Below the pieces are notes generated by a model. That model searched no databases and was not told the DNA's origin. It worked only from the letters and a program-made list of their open reading frames with translations. From NCBI GenBank assembly GCA_947073645.1, contig CAMTMK010000010.1, positions 1-64,000 on the forward strand: a stretch of 64,000 bases of DNA, given 5' to 3'. This document shows positions 23,728 through 33,401 of this stretch, piece after piece; the stretch's first letter is position 1, and each line of letters opens with the position of its first letter. The position numbers were made by a program, and so were the translations under genes. Source of the DNA: an uncultured bacterium (GTDB lineage: Bacteria > Cyanobacteriota > Vampirovibrionia > Gastranaerophilales > Gastranaerophilaceae).

Positions 23728-25140
23728 ATGTTCAAGAAAATAATAACATTATCTTTAATATTAGGATTGAGTTCTATAAGTGTGTTTGCCGAAGATTTCG
23801 GAAACAAAATTGATGATAAGGAATATCCTTCAGCTGATGCGGTTTTACCTCAACAGTCCGGTGCAGATTTTATCATTGAGGGGTCAGTCGAAAAAAATAT
23901 TGATATGACGCTTGATAAATGTATTGAACTTGCGCTTGGTAATAACCCGCAGATTAATTCGGCGTTCCATGATATTTTGGCGTCTGATGCTCGTATAAAA
24001 CAGGTTTGGTCAAATTATTTCCCTCAATTAAGCTGGCAGACAGGTTATACAAGAATTCGTCAATTGCAGTTGTCTGACGCTTTGGGAAGAAACTTGACAT
24101 TCAATTACTATACATTGGGTCAAATTACACTTCAACAGATGCTTTATGACTTTGGGGTAACACAAAATCAGGCTACAATTAAGCGTTTGGATTATGAAGC
24201 TTATAAAACAACTTTGGGTGCAACAATTAATGATGTAATTTATCAAACAAAAGATGCTTATTATAATCTTTTGTATGCATTTGAAAATAAAAAAGTTGCG
24301 CAAGATACGGTTGATAAATTTGAGATGTTTTACAATCAGGCAAAAGCGTTTTACGAAATTGGTATGAATCCGAAGGTAGATGTGACTATTGCAGAGGTTA
24401 ATTTAAGTAATGCAAAGTTACAGCTTATTCAAGCTGATAATGCCGTTAATCTTGCTGTCGCGCGCTTGAATAATATTATGGGTGTACCGTTTATCGACCA
24501 GTATAATGTACAGGAAAGACTTAAATACCAGCCTGTAGATATTACTTTCAATAAGTCAATTGAGATTGCACGTGAGGCACGTCCTGAATTAAAACTTGCC
24601 GAAATAAAAGTTGAAAGTGCAAAGCAGACAATGAAACTTGTTAAAAAATCATATTTCCCGACACTTTCAGTTGAAGGTCAATACCAACGAGGCGGAAGGT
24701 CTTGGAACAATAACTATGGTTATAACTTTGGCGGATATTTGAATTTCCCTACTATTAACGGAATGTTGATAAAAAATGAAATTAAAGAAGCAAGATATCT
24801 TTATGACAAAGAAATTGCTAATGCTAAAAATACGCAAAACCAAATTTATTTGGAAATTCAAAATGCGTTTTTGAAACTTCAGGAAAAGAAAAATCAAATG
24901 CCTGTTGCAATGCTTAACGTAAAACAGTCTAAAGAAAACTATGAATTGTCTTACGGCAGATATAGAGTAGGCGAAGCAAGTCCTACAGAGCTTAAAGATG
25001 CACAAATAAATTATCAGCAGGCTCAATTAAGTTATTATAGTGCGTTATATCAGTATAATTCAGCAAAAGCAGAGCTTGAGAAGTCAATTGGTAAAAACCT
25101 GACTGCTAACGAAGATGATATAATAGAGCTTGGTGAATAG
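23728..25140 (+). CDS. TolC-family outer-membrane efflux protein
   Basis: This 470-residue protein is the outer-membrane channel of the RND pump. A signal peptide (MFKKIITLSLILGLSSISVFA) is followed by two OEP repeats, each a long helical pair: LDKCIELALGNNPQI starts the first and FNKSIEIAREARPELKL the second. YRVGEASPTELKDAQINYQQA is the typical C-terminal helix. Its presence shows a Gram-negative-type double membrane. No spacer separates it from the pump gene. Confidence 0.95.
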   Translation: MFKKIITLSLILGLSSISVFAEDFGNKIDDKEYPSADAVLPQQSGADFIIEGSVEKNIDMTLDKCIELALGNNPQINSAFHDILASDARIKQVWSNYFPQLSWQTGYTRIRQLQLSDALGRNLTFNYYTLGQITLQQMLYDFGVTQNQATIKRLDYEAYKTTLGATINDVIYQTKDAYYNLLYAFENKKVAQDTVDKFEMFYNQAKAFYEIGMNPKVDVTIAEVNLSNAKLQLIQADNAVNLAVARLNNIMGVPFIDQYNVQERLKYQPVDITFNKSIEIAREARPELKLAEIKVESAKQTMKLVKKSYFPTLSVEGQYQRGGRSWNNNYGYNFGGYLNFPTINGMLIKNEIKEARYLYDKEIANAKNTQNQIYLEIQNAFLKLQEKKNQMPVAMLNVKQSKENYELSYGRYRVGEASPTELKDAQINYQQAQLSYYSALYQYNSAKAELEKSIGKNLTANEDDIIELGE

Positions 25141-25153
25141 GAAAGAAAAAGTT

Positions 25154-25399
25154 ATGAAAAAAGTTAATCAGAATGTCGGGGAGCACTCTAAGTCTAATGT
25201 GCCGTTGGATCCGCCCAATTAGGTTTTGGAGAGATTTTAGAGACGGCTTTACTTTTTAGCAGAGGTTCTTATTACTTTAGCAATTGTTGGAGTCGTTGTT
25301 GCATTAACTATTCCAAATATTATGCAAAATCATAAACGAAAATTACTCCTTAAATATAATAATTTTGAGTTTAAAGAAGATTATCCTATAAAATTATAA
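25154..25399 (+). pseudogene. Prepilin-like gene remnant
   Basis: The ATG frame (MKKVNQNVGEHSKSN...) stops after 22 codons. In a second frame, LGFGEILETA would lead into the prepilin helix. In a third, LAEVLITLAIVGVVVALTIPNIM is intact and ends after about 45 codons at TAA 25397. Two frame changes, one near CCGCCC and one at a T5 run, separate the pieces, and nothing of the pilin body follows. It lies 13 bp after the TolC-like gene, but no functional link is implied. Confidence 0.7.
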
Positions 25400-25417
25400 T
25401 TGTTAACAATTGTTAAC
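25400..25417 (+). promoter_or_regulatory. Palindromic candidate operator upstream of the 86-residue gene
   Basis: TTGTTAACAATTGTTAAC contains the perfect 16-bp palindrome GTTAACAATTGTTAAC. It is similar to the sites before the genes at 6871 and 50085. Confidence 0.4.
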
Positions 25418-25496
25418 TTAACCAAAACAAAAAAGGCAATTTTTTCGGACTTATATCCTTTATATATATGTAAGAGATAAGAGAGAGAAAAAGAAA

Positions 25497-25757
25497 ATGG
25501 CAAACGGTCAATTCGGAACTTTGGTAAGAAGTAATAAGGCAAATAAAGTAAGCATCAAGGATATTACAAGCGAAAATTTAGAAGATTATACATTCATCGG
25601 TAAAGCAGATAAAAGAATGCGTTTCAATAACTCAAGAGATCCAATTTACTATGTATTTGATGTTATTGATAACAGACCAATCCAAACTTTGGCAAAAGAG
25701 TTCGTAAAAGATTCATTTTTTGAAGCAGTAAATTTCGTATCAAAAGTCGTTAGATAA
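25497..25757 (+). CDS. Small conserved-looking hypothetical protein
   Basis: This 86-residue soluble protein has no signal peptide or membrane helix and no recognised domain. It is Lys/Asn-rich at the start, with a central RDPIYYVFDVIDNRPIQTLAKEF segment. It is a single-gene unit, with TATATATAT-rich promoter sequence and GAGAGA purines before the ATG and a terminator after. Good codon use and the intact flanking signals support it as a real gene. Confidence 0.7.
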   Translation: MANGQFGTLVRSNKANKVSIKDITSENLEDYTFIGKADKRMRFNNSRDPIYYVFDVIDNRPIQTLAKEFVKDSFFEAVNFVSKVVR

Positions 25758-25820
25758 TCAATCAGGAAATTGGAAAAAGAGAAAAAGATTTAGGAAATCA
25801 AATTAGGGATAGGATAACAA

Positions 25821-25850
25821 AAAAGATGGTTTTTAAAACCATCTTTTTTT
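25821..25850. terminator. Bidirectional terminator after the 86-residue gene
   Basis: AAAGATGGTTTT / AAAACCATCTTT forms a 12-bp stem followed by further T bases. It separates the 86-residue gene from the convergent 112-residue gene. Confidence 0.85.
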
Positions 25851-26187
25851 ATTCTACATTTGTTTTTGGCTCATATTCTATGCCCATTTCTTTTAGTGTT
25901 CTTATAAAGTTTTGGGCACAAATTTTTTGAGCTTCAGGCGGTACAATCCTCAAAATTTCAACTGTTTTTGAAATTACAGGGTCTTTATCGTACCAGCGGT
26001 TATTTGCGTTTACAGGTTTAACCATTGCATAAAATTTATCTACTGTTTCTTTTGAAACTTTTTCTTCAATTTTTTGCAGGAAAATTTCAGCTTGTGCTCT
26101 TAATTCTGTTTGATAATTTCTTAAAAGCTCAATAACTTCCAGCAATAATGGATCGTGATCGTACCAGCGTTTGTAAGCAGGTGACAT
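25849..26187 (-). CDS. Hypothetical protein with a duplicated RWYDxDP helical unit
   Basis: This 112-residue protein has two copies of the same unit: RWYDHDPLLLEVIELLR (7-23) and RWYDKDPVISKTVEILR (64-80). Each is followed by a helix containing AQ and F (AQAEIFLQKIEE; AQKICAQNFIRTL). It is therefore a tandem duplication of a ~55-residue helical hairpin. I do not recognise the family. The start overlaps the murA stop (TAATG), so it is translationally coupled to murA; a role near cell-wall synthesis is possible but only inferred. Confidence 0.8.
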   Translation of the reverse strand: MSPAYKRWYDHDPLLLEVIELLRNYQTELRAQAEIFLQKIEEKVSKETVDKFYAMVKPVNANNRWYDKDPVISKTVEILRIVPPEAQKICAQNFIRTLKEMGIEYEPKTNVE

Positions 26188-27506
26188 TAGAGTAAGCCCT
26201 CCGTAATTTTAGGTTCGACAGGAGTTTGAATGATTTCTTCATTTTTTCTCTCTATCTTCGCTCCTAATAATCTTAACTTACTTTCGAAATTTTCGTATCC
26301 TCTATCTATATGATGTAATTTTTCGATAGTAGAATTTCCGTCCGCCATTAATGCTGCAACTACAAGTGAAGCTCCTGCTCTTAAGTCGCTTGCACATAAA
26401 GTTGCACCTGTAAGTTTTTTAACCCCTTTAATAATAGCGTGATTTCTGTCTTGGTGAATATCAGCACCCATTCTGCGGAGTTCCGGAACTTGCATGAATC
26501 TGTTTTCATATAAACTTTCTGTAATAATTCCCACTCCGTTTGCAGTTGTCAAAAGTGTCATAGCCATTGACTGCAAGTCTGTCGGGAAACCAGGGTAAGG
26601 CTGGGTTACAAAGTTTATTGAATTTAGTTTATTTCTGCAAGAAACTTCTAAAGAAGTAGGGTCAACGAGTTTAATATTTGCCCCCATTTTCAAAAGTTTA
26701 TCTGTAAAGAATGTCAAATGGGCAGGGAAAACTCCTTTAATAATTGCTTTACCCTTTGTTGCGATAATCGCTGACATAAATGTACCAGCTTCAATTCTGT
26801 CAGGAATTGTTGTGTATTCGATAGCGTGCAAATCTTCTTGTTTAACACCGTTGATAACGATTTCAGAAGTTCCTGCACCGTTAACATCAGCCCCCATTGA
26901 GTTTAAGAAGTTTGCCAAATCAACAATTTCCGGTTCTTGTGCCGCGTTTTGAATTGTTGTAGAGCCTTCTGCCAAAATTGATGCAAGCATAAGGTTTTCT
27001 GTAGCGCCTACTGACGGAATATCAAGGTAGATATTTGCGCCTGAAAGTTTTGAAGCTTTAGCGTGAACGTATCCGTTTTCGATTTTAATTTTAGCACCTA
27101 ATGCTTCCAAACCTTTGATATGGAAGTCGACACGTCTTTCACCGATTGCGCATCCGCCCGGGAGTGCAACGATTGCTTCTTTGCATCTTGAAACTAAAGC
27201 TCCGAGAACGATAAATGAAGCTCTCATTTTGCTTACTAATTCATATTTTGCAGTTACGCTTGTCAAATCTGATGCGTCAATTGTAACTGATTTTTCCAGT
27301 TTATCATAAGATGTTTTTGCGCCCAACTGTGCAATAACGCTGAGCATAATTTCAACGTCTGTTAAATCAGGAACGTTATAAATCTTTGTTTCACCTTTAG
27401 CTAATAGTGCGGCTGCCATTAATTTCAGAACAGAATTTTTTGCTCCGCCTATTGAAACTTCACCTTTTAAAGGGGTACCGCCTTTTATATAATATTTATC
27501 TGTCAA
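26187..27506 (-). CDS. murA: UDP-N-acetylglucosamine 1-carboxyvinyltransferase
   Basis: The first committed enzyme of peptidoglycan synthesis transfers enolpyruvate from PEP to UDP-GlcNAc. The 439 residues show the EPSP-synthase-like fold: IGGAKNSVLKLMAAALL at the start, the PEP-binding loop PGGCAIGERRVDFHIKGLEALGA with the catalytic Cys (the fosfomycin target), FPTDLQSMAM, and DLRAGASLVVAALMADG. The start is TTG with a weak AGGT ribosome site. The 112-residue gene downstream overlaps by one base. Confidence 0.97.
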   Translation of the reverse strand: MTDKYYIKGGTPLKGEVSIGGAKNSVLKLMAAALLAKGETKIYNVPDLTDVEIMLSVIAQLGAKTSYDKLEKSVTIDASDLTSVTAKYELVSKMRASFIVLGALVSRCKEAIVALPGGCAIGERRVDFHIKGLEALGAKIKIENGYVHAKASKLSGANIYLDIPSVGATENLMLASILAEGSTTIQNAAQEPEIVDLANFLNSMGADVNGAGTSEIVINGVKQEDLHAIEYTTIPDRIEAGTFMSAIIATKGKAIIKGVFPAHLTFFTDKLLKMGANIKLVDPTSLEVSCRNKLNSINFVTQPYPGFPTDLQSMAMTLLTTANGVGIITESLYENRFMQVPELRRMGADIHQDRNHAIIKGVKKLTGATLCASDLRAGASLVVAALMADGNSTIEKLHHIDRGYENFESKLRLLGAKIERKNEEIIQTPVEPKITEGLL

Positions 27507-27624
27507 TTTATTTTACCTGTAAAAAATATCTAACTTTCTATAATAATAATACAACTATACTGACTTGGTGTAAATAAGTTAAATTATGTAAAGAAATTAA
27601 ATATTAAAAAATAATAAATTTTCC

Positions 27625-27652
27625 TTGTTTATATGTATTGATAACTTATAAT
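27625..27652 (+). promoter_or_regulatory. Promoter of the grpE-dnaJ operon
   Basis: TTGTTT, 16 bases, TATAAT. The predicted start near 27659 gives a leader of about 13 bases with a GAGGG ribosome site. No CIRCE element (TTAGCACTC-N9-GAGTGCTAA) is present. Confidence 0.65.
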
Positions 27653-27671
27653 ATATTTAGAGGGAAAGAAA

Positions 27672-28226
27672 ATGACACATAAAAATAATCCGTTTAAAAA
27701 TGACGATTTAGATAATCAAATTAATGAAGAAGCTTCTGTTGAGGAAATTGCAGAGGAAATTAAAGAAGAAAAAAAAGATGATGAACTTCAAAAGAAATTT
27801 GATGTTTTAAATAATCAGTACTTAAGACTTGCAGCAGATTTTGACAATTATCGTAAACGTCAGGAGCATGAACGTGAAGAACTTTTGAAGTTCGGTACTG
27901 AAAATGCACTGAAAAAAATGATTGAAGTGCTTGACAACTTTGAACGCGGTAAAAAAGCTCTTGAAAGTGTTGAAGATTGCGTAAAAGTTAAAGAAAGTTT
28001 TGATTTGGTTCACAAGCAGACAATTGAAGCTTTGAAAAAACTCGGGCTTGAAGAAATTGAAGCTGAGGGAAAAGAATTTGATCCTAACTTCCATGAAGCT
28101 GTAATGCAGACTCCGTCTGAAGAACACCCTGAACATACAATAATTGCGGAACTTCAAAAGGGGTATAAAATGGGCGATAAGGTTTTGAGACCTACGCTTG
28201 TAAATGTTGCAACTTCACAAGATTAA
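27672..28226 (+). CDS. grpE: Nucleotide exchange factor GrpE
   Basis: This 184-residue DnaK co-chaperone releases ADP from DnaK. It has an acidic, disordered N-terminus (1-40), a long coiled-coil helix containing RLAADFDNYRKRQEHE, and the C-terminal beta-wing region with FDPNFHEAVMQ and GYKMGDKVLRPTLVNVA. It is followed by dnaJ after 42 bp; dnaK is not in this window. Confidence 0.96.
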   Translation: MTHKNNPFKNDDLDNQINEEASVEEIAEEIKEEKKDDELQKKFDVLNNQYLRLAADFDNYRKRQEHEREELLKFGTENALKKMIEVLDNFERGKKALESVEDCVKVKESFDLVHKQTIEALKKLGLEEIEAEGKEFDPNFHEAVMQTPSEEHPEHTIIAELQKGYKMGDKVLRPTLVNVATSQD

Positions 28227-28268
28227 TTTTACATGGTAAAATAAAATTATCAGAATAGGGAAGGATTA

Positions 28269-29402
28269 ATGACAGATTACTATGAAATATTGGGCGTTTC
28301 AAAAGACGCTTCCAAAGACGAAATAAAATCGGCTTTTAGAAGAAAAGCCAGAACATTGCACCCCGATGTTAACAAAGAACCCGATGCAGAAGAAAAATTT
28401 AAAGAGCTTGGTAAAGCTTATGAAACACTGTCAGATGAAAACAAACGTGCAACTTATGACAGATATGGCGAAGACGGCTTGAAAAATGCAGGTTTTGACA
28501 CAAATGGACCTTTTGCGGGCGGTTTTGGCGACTTGAACGATATTTTTAATTCATTCTTTGGCGGAATGGGCGGTTTCGGCTTTGGCGGAGGACGTCCTGA
28601 CCCTAATGCTCCTATTGAGGGTGATGATTTAAGACTTGATATTGAAATCGAGTTTGAACAGGCAGTTTTCGGCTGTGAAAAAGAGATTAAGTTTGACCAT
28701 TTGGAAGTTTGTACAGAATGTAACGGTACCGGTGCACAAAAAGGTACTCAACCCGCAGTTTGTCCAACTTGTCATGGTACGGGTCAGGTTCAGCAGGTTA
28801 TGAGAACACCTTTGGGTGCAATTTCGCAGATTGTAACTTGTCCTGACTGTCATGGTGCCGGTAAAAAGATTACAAATCCTTGTAAGGCTTGCGGCGGGCA
28901 TGGAAAAGTCGAAAAAGAAAAGAAAATTAAAATTAAAATCCCTGCAGGGGTTGATAATATGTCTAAAATCAGGGTTTCCCGCGAAGGTGATGCCGGTACA
29001 AACGGCGGACCTGCAGGTGATTTATATGTAGTATTGCATGTAAAAGCATCTGGTTACTTCAAACGCGACGGAAATGATGTTTATACAAGACTTGATATTA
29101 CACCGGCTCAAGCTGTTTTGGGCGACAAGGTTGTTATCAAAACTCTTGACGGTGAAAAAGAAATTACTGTTCAAGCAGGTGTTCAGAGCGGAAACTCTAT
29201 TAAAATAAAAGGTGCGGGCATTCCGTACGTTGCAAGGCCCTCACAGAGAGGCGACCATATTGTCGTAGTTTCTGTTGTTACACCCACAAAACTTTCTGAG
29301 GAAGAAAGAAACTTGTATAAAAAATTATATGAAATTCAACATGGTGTGAAGGCGCATACTTCTTCTGTGATGGATAAGGTTAAGGGAGTGTTCCATGCGT
29401 AA
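28269..29402 (+). CDS. dnaJ: Chaperone protein DnaJ
   Basis: This is a full type I J-protein of 377 residues. The J domain (4-68) has the HPD motif (LHPDVN), followed by a Gly/Phe-rich linker. Four CxxCxGxG zinc repeats are present ([32 protein letters not shown]), then the C-terminal substrate domains. It stimulates DnaK ATPase and delivers unfolded clients. The stop overlaps the start of the next gene by 8 bases. Confidence 0.98.
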   Translation: MTDYYEILGVSKDASKDEIKSAFRRKARTLHPDVNKEPDAEEKFKELGKAYETLSDENKRATYDRYGEDGLKNAGFDTNGPFAGGFGDLNDIFNSFFGGMGGFGFGGGRPDPNAPIEGDDLRLDIEIEFEQAVFGCEKEIKFDHLEVCTECNGTGAQKGTQPAVCPTCHGTGQVQQVMRTPLGAISQIVTCPDCHGAGKKITNPCKACGGHGKVEKEKKIKIKIPAGVDNMSKIRVSREGDAGTNGGPAGDLYVVLHVKASGYFKRDGNDVYTRLDITPAQAVLGDKVVIKTLDGEKEITVQAGVQSGNSIKIKGAGIPYVARPSQRGDHIVVVSVVTPTKLSEEERNLYKKLYEIQHGVKAHTSSVMDKVKGVFHA

Positions 29403-30834
29403 GCTTTTAATTTGTTTGGGAATAATTTTAATGACATCAACTGCTGTGTTTTCAGCAACTATTCCTGAAGATGTTCAACAGATAATTAATAATGATTTCC
29501 CTAAAACAAATTTCCGTTTCGACGGTTTGGTAATTCTTCCTGATAATACAATTTATCTGCCATTGTTTCCGGCAAAAGTTATTGAACCGGAAACGCTTGA
29601 GATAAAAGAAACAGTTCCGGCATCAAAAACTTTTGCTTCAAAACCGAATATTGTAATTTTCAATAACGATTTTGTATTGTTGAAAGTTATGACAGACACC
29701 AAAGGAAACAGAACTGTTTATACAATGGCAAATCCGCCGTTGGAAGTCAGAACGGGTTTGCTCCCGCAGGATTTGTTAGTGCCGAAAGGACTTGTAATTC
29801 CGGATAACTTAAAATCAATTATCGGAAATCTTCATATTCCGACTATTAATGACCCGGGGATTAGAATTGAACGTACAAAACCTGTTGTGACACAGCTAAA
29901 TGGTACAACTTTGAAAACATTGGCACAAATTCCAGCATTGAGAAACAAAAATTTCTATGTATCATCACCTTATTCTAAAAATATTCAAGTTTTAAATATG
30001 GGTGCAAAAACGCCGGAGTATTCTTTAAAACAGAATAATGTACCTATTTCTATGAAGGCTTACAATAACGAATTTTTGCTTGTAACAGCTTATGACAAAC
30101 CTTCTGTTGATATAATTTCTCTTGCTGATGATGAAATTATTAAACAAATTTATACAAAGACTCAGCCTGATGAGATTTTAATCGATAAAAATAAAAATGT
30201 AGCTTATATTTCAAGCTCATTAGATTCATCAATTTATTTGCTTAATCTTGAAACAATGACTTTGTCAAAACAGATTAAAATTACAGGCATGTGCGAAAAA
30301 TTAACTTTGTCTGACGACGGAACAAAGTTATTCTATTATGACAAGAAAACCCGCGATATTTGGGCAATTGAACTTGATAATAACTATTTATTAAAAGAAA
30401 TTGGAAGATTTCCGAATGTATCCAAAATTTTATATTCAAATAACAAAATTTATATTACAAGCAGAACTAAGAACCGTCTTGCTATAATAGATTATGATAC
30501 AATCGGACTTATGTCCGAAACGGAAATTTGCGACAAACCTGTTGATATGATTGCATTCCATGACAGAATTTATATTCTTGGTGCGGGTGATAATTCTATT
30601 CAGGTTCTGGACGCAAAGACTGATGAATTAACAAATTCGATTTATTTGGGTACAAACGGTTTTTCGACAAAGATTTCGCATATAGAAGATACGAATATTG
30701 CGCTTATCACGGATACAAAAGCATCTTTGTATACTGTATTTGATTTGGGAACAAACGAAGTTATCAAAACTGTTCCTATTGATATTCCTGCAAATTCGAT
30801 TGTGGTGACTGAGAAGGTTAAAAAGATAAAATGA
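29395..30834 (+). CDS. Exported beta-propeller (YncE/NHL-like) protein
   Basis: A 479-residue protein with a clear signal peptide ([20 protein letters not shown]). The second half is built of ~40-residue repeats of the type [20 protein letters not shown] and [19 protein letters not shown], as in YncE-like or lactonase-type beta-propellers. The first 200 residues are not recognised. It probably sits in the periplasm. It overlaps dnaJ by 8 bases and the methyltransferase by 4, so it belongs to the same operon. Ligand is unknown. Confidence 0.75.
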   Translation: MRKLLICLGIILMTSTAVFSATIPEDVQQIINNDFPKTNFRFDGLVILPDNTIYLPLFPAKVIEPETLEIKETVPASKTFASKPNIVIFNNDFVLLKVMTDTKGNRTVYTMANPPLEVRTGLLPQDLLVPKGLVIPDNLKSIIGNLHIPTINDPGIRIERTKPVVTQLNGTTLKTLAQIPALRNKNFYVSSPYSKNIQVLNMGAKTPEYSLKQNNVPISMKAYNNEFLLVTAYDKPSVDIISLADDEIIKQIYTKTQPDEILIDKNKNVAYISSSLDSSIYLLNLETMTLSKQIKITGMCEKLTLSDDGTKLFYYDKKTRDIWAIELDNNYLLKEIGRFPNVSKILYSNNKIYITSRTKNRLAIIDYDTIGLMSETEICDKPVDMIAFHDRIYILGAGDNSIQVLDAKTDELTNSIYLGTNGFSTKISHIEDTNIALITDTKASLYTVFDLGTNEVIKTVPIDIPANSIVVTEKVKKIK

Positions 30835-31397
30835 TAGAGAAATTTGACGAGCAAACGCAAAAAGTTTTATTAGAACTTGAAAAAACGCAGAAACAGTTTT
30901 GGAATATTTCGCGCGTTACGGCAGAATTTTTGTATACATTAATCCGTGACAAAAAGGCTAAAAATGTTCTTGAGATTGGGACTTCAAATGGCTATTCGGG
31001 AATTTGGCTCGGTAAAGCTGTTAAAGAAAACGGCGGACATTTGACAACAATTGAGTTTTATGACAAACGTCTTGATGTTGCCAAAGAAAATTTCAAAACC
31101 TGCGGTGTTGATGATGTAATCACAACTTTGCAGGGTTCTGCTCTGATGCATTTGGAATATCTTCCTGATGATTTTGAGATTGATTTTGCATTTGTTGATG
31201 CAAACAAATCTGAATATATCAAGTATTTTGAATTTATAGATAAACATTTGAAAAGCGGTGGTATTATGGCTTGTGACAACGTTTTATCTCACGAGGCAAA
31301 ATGCAAACCGTTTATTGATGCAATAAATGCTCATCCGAATTATGAAAATGTAGTTCTTCCTTTGCCTGCAGGGTTATCTTTGGGAAGAAAATTATGA
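30831..31397 (+). CDS. Class I SAM-dependent O-methyltransferase (OMT family 3)
   Basis: This 188-residue enzyme resembles caffeoyl-CoA-type small O-methyltransferases. SAM motif I is VLEIGTSNGYSGIWLGKA near 44-61, TIEFYDKR supplies the acidic ribose contact, and DFAFVDANKSEYIKYFE and GGIMACDNVL are the later motifs. The substrate is unknown. ATGA overlaps at both ends link it to the propeller gene and to ruvC. Confidence 0.9.
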   Translation: MIEKFDEQTQKVLLELEKTQKQFWNISRVTAEFLYTLIRDKKAKNVLEIGTSNGYSGIWLGKAVKENGGHLTTIEFYDKRLDVAKENFKTCGVDDVITTLQGSALMHLEYLPDDFEIDFAFVDANKSEYIKYFEFIDKHLKSGGIMACDNVLSHEAKCKPFIDAINAHPNYENVVLPLPAGLSLGRKL

Positions 31398-31867
31398 AAA
31401 TTTTAGGTATTGACCCTGGTATGGCAATAGTCGGATATTCTGTCATTGATTATGACGGGAAAACTCCTGTACTTTTGCATTCGGGCTCTGTTCAAACTTC
31501 CAAAGATAAAAAAGAACCCGCAAGACTTTTAGAAATCTGGGAAGATATGAATGTCATTATTGACAAATATAAACCTGATGTTTGTGCGATTGAGAAACTT
31601 TTTTTCTTTAGAAACCAGACTACAGTTATGCCTGTTGCACATGCACGCGGGGTAATTCTTGCAGTGCTCGAAAAGCATAATGTTCCTGTTTTTGAGTATA
31701 CTCCAATGGAGGTCAAGCAGGTTTTGACAGGTTATGGCCGCGCTGACAAAAAAGAAGTTGAGCAAATGGTTAAATTATCGCTCGGGGTTGATAAATTGCC
31801 AAAACTTGATGATACTGTTGATTCAATTGCGATTGCAATTTGTCATACGCGTTCTGTTATGTTATGA
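31394..31867 (+). CDS. ruvC: Holliday junction endonuclease RuvC
   Basis: This 157-residue nuclease cuts Holliday junctions in recombination repair, with RuvAB. Catalytic acids are visible in LGIDPG (Asp7), CAIEKLFF, and the C-terminal DDTVDSIAIAICH pair. Length is normal (E. coli 173). The start overlaps the methyltransferase stop (ATGA). RuvA and RuvB are not in the window. Confidence 0.97.
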   Translation: MKILGIDPGMAIVGYSVIDYDGKTPVLLHSGSVQTSKDKKEPARLLEIWEDMNVIIDKYKPDVCAIEKLFFFRNQTTVMPVAHARGVILAVLEKHNVPVFEYTPMEVKQVLTGYGRADKKEVEQMVKLSLGVDKLPKLDDTVDSIAIAICHTRSVML

Positions 31868-32316
31868 TAAATTTTATGAATATTGATTTTATTTTATTGA
31901 AACGAATTTCAATTTTAAGCACATTTTTTGGTGCAATTTTGGGATTTGTAACTCTAATCCCTTTTATTGGAACTTTTTCACTTGTATTTTTGTTTTGTTT
32001 TATTGCACCATTGGTGATTTGGACTTTAATTAAATATAATTGTCTTTCTTTATCATCAATTAAAGAAAGTGTTATAGTTGGTGCAATTGCAGGTGCAGTT
32101 GCTTATTTAGGATTTTCGGTAATTTATATTCCGATTTCTGTTATTTTGATGAAGATTTTTAATTTGAGTGCAAATTACGGTATTGGTATAACCCTTATGA
32201 ATGCAAACTTTTTCATTTTGGCTGTACTTTCATTGTTTATGAGTGTTTTGAGTGCAACGATTAACGCATTTACAGGATTTTTAACGTTTTATATAATAGA
32301 ATTAGTGAGGAAATAA
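31864..32316 (+). CDS. Small integral membrane protein, unknown
   Basis: A 150-residue hydrophobic protein with about four membrane helices. I start at ATG 31864 and not at the track's 31840 because this ATG overlaps the ruvC stop (ATGA), the linkage used throughout this operon. The segment GAILGFVTLIPFIGTFSLVF and the Gly/Ala-rich VGAIAGAVAYLGFSVIYIPIS helix are typical of small DUF-type membrane proteins. It ends with TAATG overlapping mtnA. Confidence 0.75.
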   Translation: MINFMNIDFILLKRISILSTFFGAILGFVTLIPFIGTFSLVFLFCFIAPLVIWTLIKYNCLSLSSIKESVIVGAIAGAVAYLGFSVIYIPISVILMKIFNLSANYGIGITLMNANFFILAVLSLFMSVLSATINAFTGFLTFYIIELVRK

Positions 32317-33374
32317 TGGCAGAATTTAAATCAAAAATTAAAACTATCGAGTGGGTAGATAATTATTCAAAAATGGTTGATCAGACTATTTTGCCTGAAC
32401 ATTTTGAGTATGTGAATATCAAAACTGGTCAGGAAATGTTTGATGCAATCAAAACAATGATTGTTAGAGGTGCTCCGGCTATCGGTGTTGCAGGTGCACA
32501 TGGTGTCGTTCTTTATGCGCAGGAAATTGCACAAGAAAATTTAAGCCGTGATGAATTTGTCAAAAAATTACTTGAAAAAGCTGATTATATGGCAACATCA
32601 CGTCCGACAGCCGTAAATCTTATGTGGGCTGTAAAAAAACAAAAAGAAGTTATCGAAAATTCAACATCCGATATTGCTGGAATTGTTGAAGAACTTAAAC
32701 AAAACGGCATAAAACTTGAAAATGAAGACATTGAAATTAACAAAAAAATCGGTGATTACGGTGCAGAAGTCGTTCCAAAGGGTGCAACAATTCTAACTCA
32801 CTGCAACGCAGGGGCTTTGGCAACAGTTGGTTACGGAACTGCATTGGGGGTTGTTCGTTCTGCTTTTGCAAACGACCCGACAGTTCAGGTTTTTGCCGAT
32901 GAAACCCGTCCTCGTCAGCAGGGTGCAAGAATTACAACTCTTGAGCTTACAATGGACGGAATTCCGACAACTCTTATAACAGATGGTATGTGTTCGTATT
33001 TTATGAAAAAAGGCATGATTGATATGGTTGTTGTCGGTGCTGACAGAATTGCTGCAAACGGTGATGCCGCAAACAAAATCGGAACTTATACGGTTGCGAT
33101 TGCTGCAAAATATCATAATATACCTTTCTATGTTGCAGCGCCATTGTCAACAATTGATACAAGTATTAAAACGGGTGATGAAATTGTTATTGAAGAACGT
33201 TCGCGTGAAGAGGTTACTCATATCAACGGCAAAATAATCTGCGCACCTGAGGTTAATATTATTAACCCGGGATTTGACGTAACTCCGCACGAATTAATTG
33301 CAGGTATTATTACAGAAAAAGGTATTTTAAGACCTGATTATGTAAAATCAATTGCGGAAGCGTTTCAAAAATAA
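32316..33374 (+). CDS. mtnA: S-methyl-5-thioribose-1-phosphate isomerase
   Basis: This 352-residue aldose-ketose isomerase acts in methionine salvage and belongs to the eIF2B-alpha/beta/delta-like family. The catalytic Cys is in THCNAGALATVGYGTALGVV and the Asp in GADRIAANGDAANKIGTY. MIVRGAPAIGVAGAHG near 46-61 binds phosphate. No other methionine salvage gene is adjacent. It is last in the operon and is closed by a very long hairpin. Confidence 0.95.
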   Translation: MAEFKSKIKTIEWVDNYSKMVDQTILPEHFEYVNIKTGQEMFDAIKTMIVRGAPAIGVAGAHGVVLYAQEIAQENLSRDEFVKKLLEKADYMATSRPTAVNLMWAVKKQKEVIENSTSDIAGIVEELKQNGIKLENEDIEINKKIGDYGAEVVPKGATILTHCNAGALATVGYGTALGVVRSAFANDPTVQVFADETRPRQQGARITTLELTMDGIPTTLITDGMCSYFMKKGMIDMVVVGADRIAANGDAANKIGTYTVAIAAKYHNIPFYVAAPLSTIDTSIKTGDEIVIEERSREEVTHINGKIICAPEVNIINPGFDVTPHELIAGIITEKGILRPDYVKSIAEAFQK

Positions 33375-33401
33375 AAGGGACTTAAAAGTCCCTTTTATTT
33401 T
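33368..33401. terminator. Bidirectional terminator between mtnA and the 193-residue gene
   Basis: A 16-base perfect inverted repeat (AAAATAAAAGGGACTT / AAGTCCCTTTTATTTT) overlaps the mtnA stop codon and touches the stop of the convergent gene. Confidence 0.92.

Noticed and set aside
27507-27671. CIRCE/HrcA operator upstream of grpE-dnaJ
   Set aside because: No TTAGCACTC-N9-GAGTGCTAA-like inverted repeat was found; only an ordinary promoter is visible.
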